The position numbers and the translations under genes were made by a program. Below, piece after piece: positions 41,714-49,909 of a stretch of 64,000 nucleotides of DNA (position 1 is its first letter; each line of letters begins with the position of its first letter). Origin of the DNA: Micromonospora lutea (GTDB lineage Bacteria > Actinomycetota > Actinomycetes > Mycobacteriales > Micromonosporaceae); NCBI RefSeq assembly GCF_016863535.1, contig NZ_BOPB01000029.1, positions 1-64,000 on the forward strand, read 5' to 3'. Below the pieces are notes generated by a model that was given only the letters and a program-made list of their open reading frames with translations, had not been told where the DNA came from and ran no database searches.

Positions 41714-44413
41714 GTGACAGCTACCACCCCGCGCCTGCTTCTCGTCGACGGCCACTCCCTGGCCTACCGGGCGTTCTTCGCCTTGCCGGTGGAGAATTTC
41801 TCCACCACGACCGGGCAGCCGACCAACGCGGTCTACGGCTTCACCTCAATGCTGATCAACGTGTTGCGCGACGAGCAGCCGACCCACATCGTGGTCGCCT
41901 TCGACGTCTCCCGCCGGTCCTTCCGCACCGAGAAGTACGCGGAGTACAAGGCGGGCCGCAGCGAGACTCCGACCGACTTCAAGGGCCAGGTCAGCCTGGT
42001 CAAGGAGGTCCTGGCGGCGCTGCGCGTCCCGGTGGTGGAGAAGGAGGGCTACGAGGCCGACGACGTCCTGGCCACGCTGGCCTGCCAGGCTCGTGACCAG
42101 GGAATGCCGGTGCTGATCTGCACCGGCGACCGGGACGCCTTCCAACTCGTCGACGAGCAGATCACCGTGCTCTACCCGCGCAAGGGCGTCTCCGATCTGG
42201 CCCGGATGGACCCGGCGGCGGTCGAGACGAAGTACGGCGTCACCCCCGACCGCTACCGCGACCTCGCCGCCCTGGTCGGTGAGACCAGCGACAACCTGCC
42301 CGGCATCCCCGGCGTGGGCCCGAAGACCGCGGCGAAGTGGATCAACGCGTACGGCGGGGTGGAGGGTGTCATCGCCCGCGCCGACGAGATCAAGGGCAAG
42401 GCGGGTGACAGTCTCCGCGAACGGCTCGCCGACGTGATCCGTAACTACGAGATCAATCGCCTGGTCGCCGACCTGGAGCTGCCGCTGCGCCCCGAGGACG
42501 CCCGCTGGCCGGGATGGGACCGGGAGGCGGTGCACCAGGTCTTCGACACCCTCCAGTTCCGCATCCTGCGCGACCGTCTCTACCAGTACCTGGAGGCGGT
42601 CGAGCCGGAGGCGGAGTCGGGCTTCGACCTGGCCGGCGAGGTGCTCGCCGCGCCCGGCGCCCTGGCCGGCTGGCTGGAGACGCACGCGCCGGCGGGCACC
42701 GGCGTCGGCGTCGCGGTCAAGCTCGACACCGGTCCGAACCGCCGACACACCGCCACCGTCACCGGCATGGCACTGGCCACCGGTGACGGCGCGGCGGCCT
42801 GGTTCGACCCGGGTCAACTGGAGGCCGGCGACGAGGTGGCGCTGGCGGCGTGGTTGGCCGACGAGACCCGGCCCAAGGTGCTGCACGACAGCAAACCGGC
42901 CGTGCTCGCCTTCGCCGCGCACGGGTGGGACCTCGCCGGCATCGCCCGCGACACGCAGATCGCCGCCTATCTGGCCCGCCCCGACCAGCGCTCCTACGAC
43001 CTGACCGACCTGGCGCTGCGCTACCTGCACCGGGAGCTGCGGGTCGACGCCCCGCAGACCGGGCAGCTGACCCTCGACGGGCTCGGTGACGACAGTGAGG
43101 CCGAGCAGAACCTCATGCTGCACGCCCGGGCCACCCTCGACCTGGCCGACGCGATCGACGCGGAGCTGTCCCGCGACGGGGAGCAGTCGACCCGGCTGAT
43201 GGCCGGGGTGGAGCTGCCGCTGATGCGGGTGCTGGCGCAGCTGGAGCGCACCGGCATCGCCGCGGACACCGACTACCTGACGGAGTTGGAGGCGCACTTC
43301 GCCGCCGAGGTGAAGGCCGCCGCGCAGGGCGCGTACGAGGCGGTCGGGCGGGAGTTCAACCTGGGCTCACCCAAGCAGTTGCAGGAGATCCTCTTCGGCG
43401 AGCTGGACCTGCCCAAGACCAAGCGGATCAAGACCGGCTACACCACCGACGCCGACGCGTTGCAGTGGCTCTACGCGCAGAATCCGCACCCGGTGCTGGC
43501 TCACCTGCTGCGGCACCGAGATGTGGCCAAGCTCAAGTCGACGGTGGACGGTCTACTCAAGTCGGTCTCCGACGACGGGCGCATCCACACCACCTTCAAC
43601 CAGACGGTGGCCGCCACCGGTCGGCTCTCCTCCACCGAGCCCAACCTGCAGAACATCCCGATCCGCACCGAGGAGGGGCGACGCATTCGGCGCGCCTTCG
43701 TGGTGGGGGAGGGATTCGAGTGCCTCCTCACCGCCGACTACAGCCAGATCGAAATGCGGATCATGGCGCACCTGTCGGCCGACGACGCGTTGATCCAGGC
43801 TTTCAACTCCGGCGCCGACTTCCATGCCGCGACCGCGTCGTCGGTCTTCGGGGTGCCGCTCGCCGAGGTCACCCCGGACCAGCGGCGCAAGATCAAGGCC
43901 ATGAACTACGGCCTGGCGTACGGGCTCAGCGCCTTCGGCCTGTCCCAGCAGCTCAGCATCAGCGCCGAAGAGGCGCGCGGGCTGATGGAGAACTACTTCG
44001 CCGGGTTCGGCGGCGTGCGGGACTACCTCCAGGAAGTGGTCGCCCGGGCCCGGCAGGACGGCTACACCTCCACCATCCTCGGCCGCCGGCGTTACCTGCC
44101 CGACCTGGTCAGTGACAACCGGCAGCGGCGGGAGATGGCCGAGCGGATGGCGCTCAACGCCCCGATCCAGGGCTCTGCGGCCGACATCATCAAGGTCGCC
44201 ATGCTGCACGTCGACACCGCGTTGCGGGACGCCGGTCTGCGCTCGCGGATGCTGTTGCAGGTGCACGACGAGTTGGTCTTCGAGGTGGCGCCCGGAGAGC
44301 GGGCGGCGCTGGAGGAACTGGTACGCCGCGAGATGGGCGGGGCCTACCCCCTCTCGGTGCCGCTGGAGGTGTCGGTGGGCGACGGCCCCGACTGGAACAG
44401 CGCCGACCACTGA
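41714..44413 (+). CDS. polA: DNA polymerase I
   Basis: An 899-residue polymerase for gap filling and Okazaki fragment processing. The 5'-3' exonuclease occupies about 1-300 (TGDRDAFQLVDEQ, helix-hairpin-helix PGVGPKTAAKWI). The 3'-5' exonuclease-like domain (about 320-490) lacks a recognisable DxE metal-binding motif, so proofreading is probably absent, as in mycobacterial Pol I. The polymerase domain has motif A LLTADYSQIEMRIMAHLS (about 672), motif B RRKIKAMNYGLAYG (about 726) and motif C QVHDELVFEV (about 850). GTG start. It neighbours rpsA, coaE and uvrB as in Mycobacterium. Confidence 0.97.
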   Translation: MTATTPRLLLVDGHSLAYRAFFALPVENFSTTTGQPTNAVYGFTSMLINVLRDEQPTHIVVAFDVSRRSFRTEKYAEYKAGRSETPTDFKGQVSLVKEVLAALRVPVVEKEGYEADDVLATLACQARDQGMPVLICTGDRDAFQLVDEQITVLYPRKGVSDLARMDPAAVETKYGVTPDRYRDLAALVGETSDNLPGIPGVGPKTAAKWINAYGGVEGVIARADEIKGKAGDSLRERLADVIRNYEINRLVADLELPLRPEDARWPGWDREAVHQVFDTLQFRILRDRLYQYLEAVEPEAESGFDLAGEVLAAPGALAGWLETHAPAGTGVGVAVKLDTGPNRRHTATVTGMALATGDGAAAWFDPGQLEAGDEVALAAWLADETRPKVLHDSKPAVLAFAAHGWDLAGIARDTQIAAYLARPDQRSYDLTDLALRYLHRELRVDAPQTGQLTLDGLGDDSEAEQNLMLHARATLDLADAIDAELSRDGEQSTRLMAGVELPLMRVLAQLERTGIAADTDYLTELEAHFAAEVKAAAQGAYEAVGREFNLGSPKQLQEILFGELDLPKTKRIKTGYTTDADALQWLYAQNPHPVLAHLLRHRDVAKLKSTVDGLLKSVSDDGRIHTTFNQTVAATGRLSSTEPNLQNIPIRTEEGRRIRRAFVVGEGFECLLTADYSQIEMRIMAHLSADDALIQAFNSGADFHAATASSVFGVPLAEVTPDQRRKIKAMNYGLAYGLSAFGLSQQLSISAEEARGLMENYFAGFGGVRDYLQEVVARARQDGYTSTILGRRRYLPDLVSDNRQRREMAERMALNAPIQGSAADIIKVAMLHVDTALRDAGLRSRMLLQVHDELVFEVAPGERAALEELVRREMGGAYPLSVPLEVSVGDGPDWNSADH

Positions 44414-44423
44414 CACCTCGCCC

Positions 44424-44473
44424 AGATCTTGGTACGAAAACGCCCTTATGACGGCGCTCTCGTACCAAGATCT
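44424..44473. terminator. Hairpin after polA
   Basis: Fourteen-base arms (44424-44437 and 44460-44473) pair perfectly with a 22-nt loop. It lies between polA and the convergent DUF3140 gene and may terminate both transcripts. Confidence 0.8.
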
Positions 44474-44504
44474 ATCCACGTCCGGTGTGGACGAGCCGCC
44501 GCCC

Positions 44505-44927
44505 TTAAGCCGGTCGGGTCCGGCGGGCCCTGGGTGGGGTGCGGTGCCGCTCCAGGGCCTTGCGGGACGGGCCGCCGGGTGGCGGCAGCTTGGCCTTGAC
44601 CGGGTCGTGGCCCCAGTTCATCAGGGAATAGCGCCATCGGGTCGCACGTACGTCGCCGCTGGGTCGCTGCGCCATGTGCCGCCGGACGTACCCGACGACC
44701 TTGCGCATGTGTTTGTAGTCGGCCTCGGTGAGCTGGTCGCGTTTGCGCCGGAGCAGGTCGATGATCTTCCGGCCGGACTGGTGGCCGACCGACTCGCCGC
44801 CGCCCTTACGCCAGCCGACCTGTTTGGACTCCTCCGTCTCCAACCACGTGGACAGCTCGCCGGGCTTCATGTTCACCGCCTCGGTGAACTCCCGGTAGGT
44901 CTGGTCGGAATCGTCACGACTGCTCAC
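44505..44927 (-). CDS. DUF3140 family small protein
   Basis: A 140-residue protein matching DUF3140: YREFTEAVNMKPGELSTWL, ESVGHQSGRKIIDLL, YKHMRKVVGYVRRHMAQRP and RYSLMNWGHDPVK. The tail is basic and proline-rich. The family is described as possible DNA-binding; function is unknown. The ATG lies within the end of the upstream DUF2945 gene (14-base overlap), so the two are coupled. Both look like small stress-response-type proteins. Confidence 0.8.
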   Translation of the reverse strand: MSSRDDSDQTYREFTEAVNMKPGELSTWLETEESKQVGWRKGGGESVGHQSGRKIIDLLRRKRDQLTEADYKHMRKVVGYVRRHMAQRPSGDVRATRWRYSLMNWGHDPVKAKLPPPGGPSRKALERHRTPPRARRTRPA

Positions 44928-45132
44928 GACGCAACACCTCCGGCCGGTGGGCGACGTCTCTGCCCGAGTCGTCGTTGGTGATCCGGTACTGCGGCTCGTC
45001 CGCAGAGGCGTTCACCGGGTGTCCGCGCACATGGGTGCGTTCGGTAAGTTTCTCCTTGACGACTCCGTACGCTCGGCCGCGGTGGCTGGCCCAGGAGACG
45101 TGGTCGCCGGTGCGGAACTCCTTGTCGGCCAT
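44914..45132 (-). CDS. DUF2945 (hypervirulence-associated TUDOR-like) protein
   Basis: A 72-residue protein with the DUF2945 pattern: FRTGDHVSWASHRGRAYGVVKEKLT, then ASADEPQYRITNDDSGRDVAHRPEVL. The fold is a small TUDOR/SH3-like barrel. It is the first gene of a coupled pair with DUF3140. The pair is found together in other bacteria, sometimes with stress regulators. No enzymatic residues are expected. Confidence 0.82.
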   Translation of the reverse strand: MADKEFRTGDHVSWASHRGRAYGVVKEKLTERTHVRGHPVNASADEPQYRITNDDSGRDVAHRPEVLRREQS

Positions 45133-45182
45133 GCCGCCCGGTTACCCGAGGTCGACCTGGGGAAACGACCAGGTGGTACGGG

Positions 45183-45785
45183 CTACGCGACGATCTCGGT
45201 GATCGGCAGCTTGATGTCGAAGGGCTCGGTCAGCTCGATCAGTTCCGCGCTGTCCGCCACGAGTTCGTACTGCTGCTCCCCGCCCGGCCCGATCCGGTCG
45301 CCGAGGCGGTAGGCGTACAGGTGCACCGGATCCTGTTCGATGCGCCAGTAGAAGGGGATGCCGGCGGCGGCGTACTCACCCGGCTTGGCGAACCGGTCGA
45401 CGCGCCGGGTGCCGGGCGAGACGACCTCGACCGCCAGCACGACGTCCGCCGGTCGTAGCCGGGAGCGGTCGGACGGCAGCCCGGCGCGGCACAGCAGCAC
45501 GTCCGGTTGCCGGCTGGTGTTGTGACTGAGCGCGACGCCAACTGCCTGGGTGGCGCGCAGGTGGGCCGGGGCGTGGGACCGCAACCACGACGTCAACAGG
45601 AATGAGATGTTCTGGTGGCCCAGGGTGGGGGAGGGTGTCACGTGGATGACTCCGTCGACGAGTTCGACGCGGGGGGCGTCGTCCGGCAGGGCGAGCAGGT
45701 CCTCCAGCGTGTAGTCCGCACGCTGCTGCCGCATCGGGTCCGGACACCAGGGGCCAGGTGATGTCGGGATGGGCTCGGCGCTCAT
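45183..45785 (-). CDS. Uma2 family (DUF820) PD-(D/E)xK nuclease-like protein
   Basis: A 200-residue Uma2/DUF820 protein. It has DAPRVELVDGVIHVTPSP, the presumed catalytic RQPDVLLCR Asp, VVLAVEVVSPGTRRVDRFAKPGEY with the E and K of the PD-(D/E)xK core, and AAAGIPFYWRIEQD. ATG 45785 (MSAEPIPTS) was preferred over the frame extending to 45977, which is low complexity. These proteins are abundant in cyanobacteria and actinobacteria; the biological target is unknown. It precedes the DUF2945 gene by 50 bp on the same strand. Confidence 0.85.
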   Translation of the reverse strand: MSAEPIPTSPGPWCPDPMRQQRADYTLEDLLALPDDAPRVELVDGVIHVTPSPTLGHQNISFLLTSWLRSHAPAHLRATQAVGVALSHNTSRQPDVLLCRAGLPSDRSRLRPADVVLAVEVVSPGTRRVDRFAKPGEYAAAGIPFYWRIEQDPVHLYAYRLGDRIGPGGEQQYELVADSAELIELTEPFDIKLPITEIVA

Positions 45786-45837
45786 GAGGTGAGCGTACCG
45801 CCGCTGCTGCGCCCCGAGGTCGCACCGGGAGTGCGGC

Positions 45838-46644
45838 TCAGCCGGCGGGTTTCTCGGCGACGAAGATGGCGGTGCCGGGGAAGAGTCGGCCGCGCAGCGG
45901 ACTCCACTGCCCCCAGATCCCCTCGTGTCCCTCGGGCCACTCGGGTTCCACCAGGTCCATGAGCCGGAATCCGGCACTCACCAGTTCGCGTACCCGGTCG
46001 CCGAGGGTGCGGTGCTGCTCGACGTAGGTGGCGACGCCGTGCTCGTCCTGCTCCACGTACGGCGCGGTGTCGAAGTACGAGTGCACGGCGACCAGCCCAC
46101 CCTCGCCGGGATCGTCCAGGAAGATCCAACGCATCGGGTGGGTGACCGAGAAGACCCAGCGACCGCCCGGGCGCAGCACCCGGTGCGCCTCGCGCATCAG
46201 TGCCGCCGAGTCCTCCACGAACGGCACCGCGCCGAACGCCGTGCAGGCGATGTCGAAGACCTCGTCCCCGAAGGGCAGCGCCAGCGCGTCGGCCTGCGTC
46301 AGGGGCACGCGTACGCCGCTGCGGGCGCTGGCCTGCGCCGCGTGCCGCAACATGCCGGCGGACAGGTCCAGTGCGACCGGCCGGGCACCCTCGGTGGCCA
46401 GCCAGCGGGAGCAGGACGCCGCCCCGCAGCCGATTTCGAGCACCCGCCGCCCGGCCACGTCGCCGAGGAGCCGGGCATCGGCCTCGCGCAGTCCCTCGGG
46501 ACACCAGACGAAGTCGACATCGCCCAGGAAGCTGCCGTGTTCGGCCTGGTAGGCGTCGGCGTCGGCGTCCCACCAGCGTCGGTTGGCGTGGCGTGCCTCG
46601 GCGTCACCGACCTGACGTCGGGTCACCCGGTGGTCGTCGTTCAC
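45838..46644 (-). CDS. Class I SAM-dependent methyltransferase
   Basis: A 268-residue methyltransferase of the Methyltransf_11 type. Motif I VLEIGCGAASCSRWLA, the acidic VALDLSAGML, then ADALALPFGDEVFDIACTAF and EAHRVLRPGGRWVFSVTHP are present. An N-terminal WWDADADAYQAEHGSFLG segment is common in actinobacterial homologues. The methyl acceptor is unknown. It diverges from rpsA, and their starts are separated by a 326-bp spacer. Confidence 0.88.
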   Translation of the reverse strand: MNDDHRVTRRQVGDAEARHANRRWWDADADAYQAEHGSFLGDVDFVWCPEGLREADARLLGDVAGRRVLEIGCGAASCSRWLATEGARPVALDLSAGMLRHAAQASARSGVRVPLTQADALALPFGDEVFDIACTAFGAVPFVEDSAALMREAHRVLRPGGRWVFSVTHPMRWIFLDDPGEGGLVAVHSYFDTAPYVEQDEHGVATYVEQHRTLGDRVRELVSAGFRLMDLVEPEWPEGHEGIWGQWSPLRGRLFPGTAIFVAEKPAG

Positions 46645-46970
46645 CAGGCCACGCTAGGCCCTCACGACGTCGTTGCCCGCGGCGACCCGTCGCGGCCACG
46701 GCCCGCCTGGTCGAAATCTCCGCTTTCGCGGCTGGTGCGCCGATGAGTAAGACGGGAGGGCTTGCACGCTGTGGTAATGCAGCAGGTAGGGTAGACGATG
46801 CGCTCGCGGATCGTGTGCCTCGGCAGGGAGCAGGTGCGCGGTCGGCGGAGTCACATCAAGATCTCGTTCAGCGATATCCAGGTGGGCCCGCCGACGGATC
46901 CGCTGGCGCGCACAGGTCACCGCGACACCAGCCTGCTGTGACACACCATCCGACCGGAGCAACCGCCCAC
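46645..46970. other. Divergent spacer and rpsA leader
   Basis: No gene is supported. A possible rpsA promoter is TTGCAC (46762-46767) and TAGGGT (46787-46792) with a long 19-bp spacer, which would give an mRNA leader of about 170 nt. A long leader could permit autogenous control, common for rpsA, but no defined structure was recognised. Confidence 0.4.
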
Positions 46971-48464
46971 ATGACGAGCAGCATCGAGGCCCCCTCGAGC
47001 GCCACCAAGGTCACCGTCGACGATCTCGGCTCAGAGGAGGCTTTCCTCGCCGCGATCGACGAGACCATCAAGTACTTCAACGACGGCGACATTGTCGAAG
47101 GCACCGTCGTCAAGGTCGATCGGGACGAGGTCCTGCTCGACATCGGCTACAAGACCGAGGGTGTCATTCCCTCTCGTGAGTTGTCGATCAAGCACGACGT
47201 GGACCCGGCAGAGGTCGTCTCGGTGGGCGACCACATCGAGGCCCTTGTCCTCCAGAAGGAGGACAAGGAGGGTCGACTGATCCTCTCCAAGAAGCGGGCG
47301 CAGTACGAGCGGGCCTGGGGCACGATCGAGAAGATCAAGGACGAGGACGGTGTCGTCCGCGGGTCCGTCATCGAGGTGGTCAAGGGTGGCCTCATCCTCG
47401 ACATCGGGCTGCGCGGCTTCCTGCCCGCCTCGCTGGTCGAGATGCGGCGGGTGCGCGACCTGCAGCCGTACGTCGGCCGGGAGCTCGAAGCCAAGATCAT
47501 CGAGCTGGACAAGAACCGCAACAACGTGGTGCTGTCCCGCCGTGCCTGGCTGGAGCAGACGCAGTCCGAGGTGCGCACCGAGTTCCTCAACAAGCTCCAG
47601 AAGGGGCAGGTCCGCAAGGGCGTCGTCTCCTCGATCGTCAACTTCGGCGCCTTCGTCGACCTGGGCGGCGTGGACGGCCTGGTGCACGTCTCCGAGCTGT
47701 CCTGGAAGCACATCGACCACCCGTCCGAGGTCGTCGAGGTCGGCCAGGAGGTCGAGGTCGAGGTCCTGGACGTCGACCTGGACCGCGAGCGGGTCTCGCT
47801 GTCGCTGAAGGCGACCCAGGAAGACCCGTGGCGTCAGTTCGCCCGCACCCACGCCATCCAGCAGATCGTGCCGGGCAAGGTCACCAAGCTGGTGCCGTTC
47901 GGCGCCTTCGTCCGGGTGGACGACGGCATCGAGGGCCTGGTCCACATCTCCGAGCTGGCCGAGCGTCACGTGGAGATCCCCGAGCAGGTCGTCCAGGTCG
48001 GCTCCGAGGTCATGGTCAAGGTCATCGACATCGACCTGGAGCGTCGCCGGATCTCGCTGTCGCTCAAGCAGGCCAACGAGGGCTTCGTCGAGGGCGAGGA
48101 GCACTTCGACCCGACCCTCTACGGCATGGCGGCGACCTACGACAACGAGGGCAACTACATCTACCCGGAGGGCTTCGACCCGGAGACGGGCGAGTGGCTC
48201 GAGGGGTACGACCAGCAGCGGGAGGCGTGGGAGCAGCAGTACGCCGAGGCGCGGCAGCGCTGGGAGGCGCACCAGAAGCAGGTGCAGACCTCCCGGGCCG
48301 CCGAGGCCGAGGCCGCTGCCAACCCGCAGCCGGCTCCCACGGGCGGCGGCACCACCACCTCGACCAGCGCGGCACCGAGCCGGCAGGCCGAGGAGCCCGC
48401 GGGCACGCTGGCGACCGACGAGGCGCTCGCCGCACTGCGGGAGAAGCTCGCCGGCGGCAAGTGA
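46971..48464 (+). CDS. rpsA: 30S ribosomal protein S1
   Basis: A 497-residue S1 protein of the actinobacterial four-S1-domain type. Tandem RNA-binding OB folds begin near IVEGTVVKVDRDEVLLDIGYKTEG (two pieces), GVVRGSVIEVVKGGLILDIG, VRKGVVSSIVNFGAFVDLGG and VPGKVTKLVPFGAFVRVDDG. The C-terminus is an acidic then Ala/Thr-rich tail. The ATG at 46971 has GGAG at a long spacing of about 13 bases. The frame runs upstream to 46200 only as a shadow of the methyltransferase gene. It recruits mRNA to the ribosome. It is followed by coaE as in mycobacteria. Confidence 0.97.
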   Translation: MTSSIEAPSSATKVTVDDLGSEEAFLAAIDETIKYFNDGDIVEGTVVKVDRDEVLLDIGYKTEGVIPSRELSIKHDVDPAEVVSVGDHIEALVLQKEDKEGRLILSKKRAQYERAWGTIEKIKDEDGVVRGSVIEVVKGGLILDIGLRGFLPASLVEMRRVRDLQPYVGRELEAKIIELDKNRNNVVLSRRAWLEQTQSEVRTEFLNKLQKGQVRKGVVSSIVNFGAFVDLGGVDGLVHVSELSWKHIDHPSEVVEVGQEVEVEVLDVDLDRERVSLSLKATQEDPWRQFARTHAIQQIVPGKVTKLVPFGAFVRVDDGIEGLVHISELAERHVEIPEQVVQVGSEVMVKVIDIDLERRRISLSLKQANEGFVEGEEHFDPTLYGMAATYDNEGNYIYPEGFDPETGEWLEGYDQQREAWEQQYAEARQRWEAHQKQVQTSRAAEAEAAANPQPAPTGGGTTTSTSAAPSRQAEEPAGTLATDEALAALREKLAGGK

Positions 48465-48532
48465 GCCTGCGGCGCTTCCAGGAGCGGCGCGTCTGAGGCG
48501 CGTCACGACCTGGATCTGTCGGCTGACGACAA

Positions 48533-48576
48533 CGGGCCCCGTCCCGACCCGGACCACCGGGTCGCGGCGGGGCCCG
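48533..48576 (+). terminator. rpsA terminator-like hairpin
   Basis: CGGGCCCCG (48533-48541) pairs with CGGGGCCCG (48568-48576), enclosing a second stem (GACCCGG with CCGGGTC). It lies about 69 bases after the rpsA stop; no T-run follows. Confidence 0.75.
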
Positions 48577-48673
48577 CGTCGTTGGCGCTGCCGCTTGGAT
48601 CTCGTTCCGACACCCGAACGGACGGCGTCCTCGCGGTGTGGCACGTGCGGCGAAGATCGGGTTGACTGGTCCC

Positions 48674-49855
48674 GTGCTGAGGGTGGGGTTGACCGGCGGG
48701 ATCGGTTCGGGCAAGAGCGCGGTGGCACGACGGCTGGTCGAGCTGGGCGCGGTGGTGATCGACGCCGACCTGCTCGCCCGAGAGGTGGTCGCGCCCGGAA
48801 CCGAGGGTCTCGCCGAGGTGGTCGCCGCCTTCTCCGACCGGGTGCTGGACGCGGACGGGGCCCTGGACCGGGCCGCCATGGGTGAGTTGGTCTTCGCCGA
48901 CGAACCGGCCCGGCGCCGGCTGGAGTCGATCATCCACGGTCGGGTTCGGGCCCGTACGGTCGAGCTGACCGCTGCCGCCCCGCCGGACGCCGTGGTGGTC
49001 AACGACGTTCCGCTGCTGGTCGAGGTGGGGTTGGCGCCCGCGTACCACCTGGTGGTCGTGGTGCGCACGGAGGTGGAGACCCGGTTGGCACGGCTGGCCC
49101 GCGACCGGGGGATGAGCCGGGCGGAAGCTCAACGCCGGATCGCCGCCCAGGCCGACGACGCCCGCCGCGCGGCGGCGGCGGACGTCGTACTGGCCAACGA
49201 CGGCGCCCTCGAACAACTGCACGCGGCGGTCGACGCGCTCTGGCGCGACCGGCTGGTGCCCTTCGAGATCAATGTGCGGCACCGGCGGGCGGTGCGGATG
49301 GACCAGGTCCAGTTGGCCGAGCCCGACCCGACCTGGCCCCAGCAGTACGCGCGGCTGGCGGACCGGATCCGGCACGCCATCGCTCCGGACGACCTGCGGA
49401 TCGACCACATCGGCTCGACCGCCGTCGCCGGCCTGGCCGCCAAGAACGTCATCGACATCCAGCTCAGCGTGCCGTCCCTCGCCGAGGCTGACGGTGTGTT
49501 GGCCGAGCGGCTGGCCAAGGCCGGTTTCCCGGCGCTGCCGGGCCAGTGGTGGGACAGTCCCCGACCGGCCGGCAGCGGCCGGTGGGAGAAGCGGCTGCAC
49601 GGCAGCGCCGACCCGGGCCGCCCGGTTCACCTGCACGTGCGGGTGACCGGTTCGCCCGGCTGGCGGTACGCCCTGCTGATGCGTGACCACCTGCGGGCCG
49701 ACCCCGACCAGCGGGCCGCGTACCTGGCGCTCAAGCGGGAACTGGCGGCGTCCGCGCCGGACGTGGGGACGTACGCCACAGCGAAGGACCCGTGGTTCGA
49801 CGAGGAGCACCTACGGGCGGAGGAGTGGGCCGCGCGCACCGGTTGGCGCCCCTGA
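48674..49855 (+). CDS. coaE: Dephospho-CoA kinase fused to a GrpB (UPF0157) domain
   Basis: A 393-residue bifunctional-looking protein. Residues 1-200 are dephospho-CoA kinase, the last step of CoA synthesis: P-loop GLTGGIGSGKSAVARRL, VIDADLLAREVV, and VVNDVPLLVEVGL. Residues about 210-393 are a GrpB/UPF0157 nucleotidyltransferase-fold domain with IDHIGSTAVAGLAAKNVIDIQ and VHLHVRVTGS. The same fusion and position occur in M. tuberculosis Rv1631. GTG 48674 gives the family N-terminus; GTG 48638 is possible and neither has a good ribosome binding site. The role of the GrpB half is unclear. Confidence 0.93.
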   Translation: MLRVGLTGGIGSGKSAVARRLVELGAVVIDADLLAREVVAPGTEGLAEVVAAFSDRVLDADGALDRAAMGELVFADEPARRRLESIIHGRVRARTVELTAAAPPDAVVVNDVPLLVEVGLAPAYHLVVVVRTEVETRLARLARDRGMSRAEAQRRIAAQADDARRAAAADVVLANDGALEQLHAAVDALWRDRLVPFEINVRHRRAVRMDQVQLAEPDPTWPQQYARLADRIRHAIAPDDLRIDHIGSTAVAGLAAKNVIDIQLSVPSLAEADGVLAERLAKAGFPALPGQWWDSPRPAGSGRWEKRLHGSADPGRPVHLHVRVTGSPGWRYALLMRDHLRADPDQRAAYLALKRELAASAPDVGTYATAKDPWFDEEHLRAEEWAARTGWRP

Positions 49856-49909
49856 GATCGCGGCACCGTTCGTCGGCCCCGGCGGGGGAGCGCCACGCCG
49901 GCTTCGGGG

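Noticed and set aside
46200-46970. N-terminal extension of rpsA
   Set aside because: It is antisense to the methyltransferase gene and Arg/Pro-rich; S1 begins at 46971.
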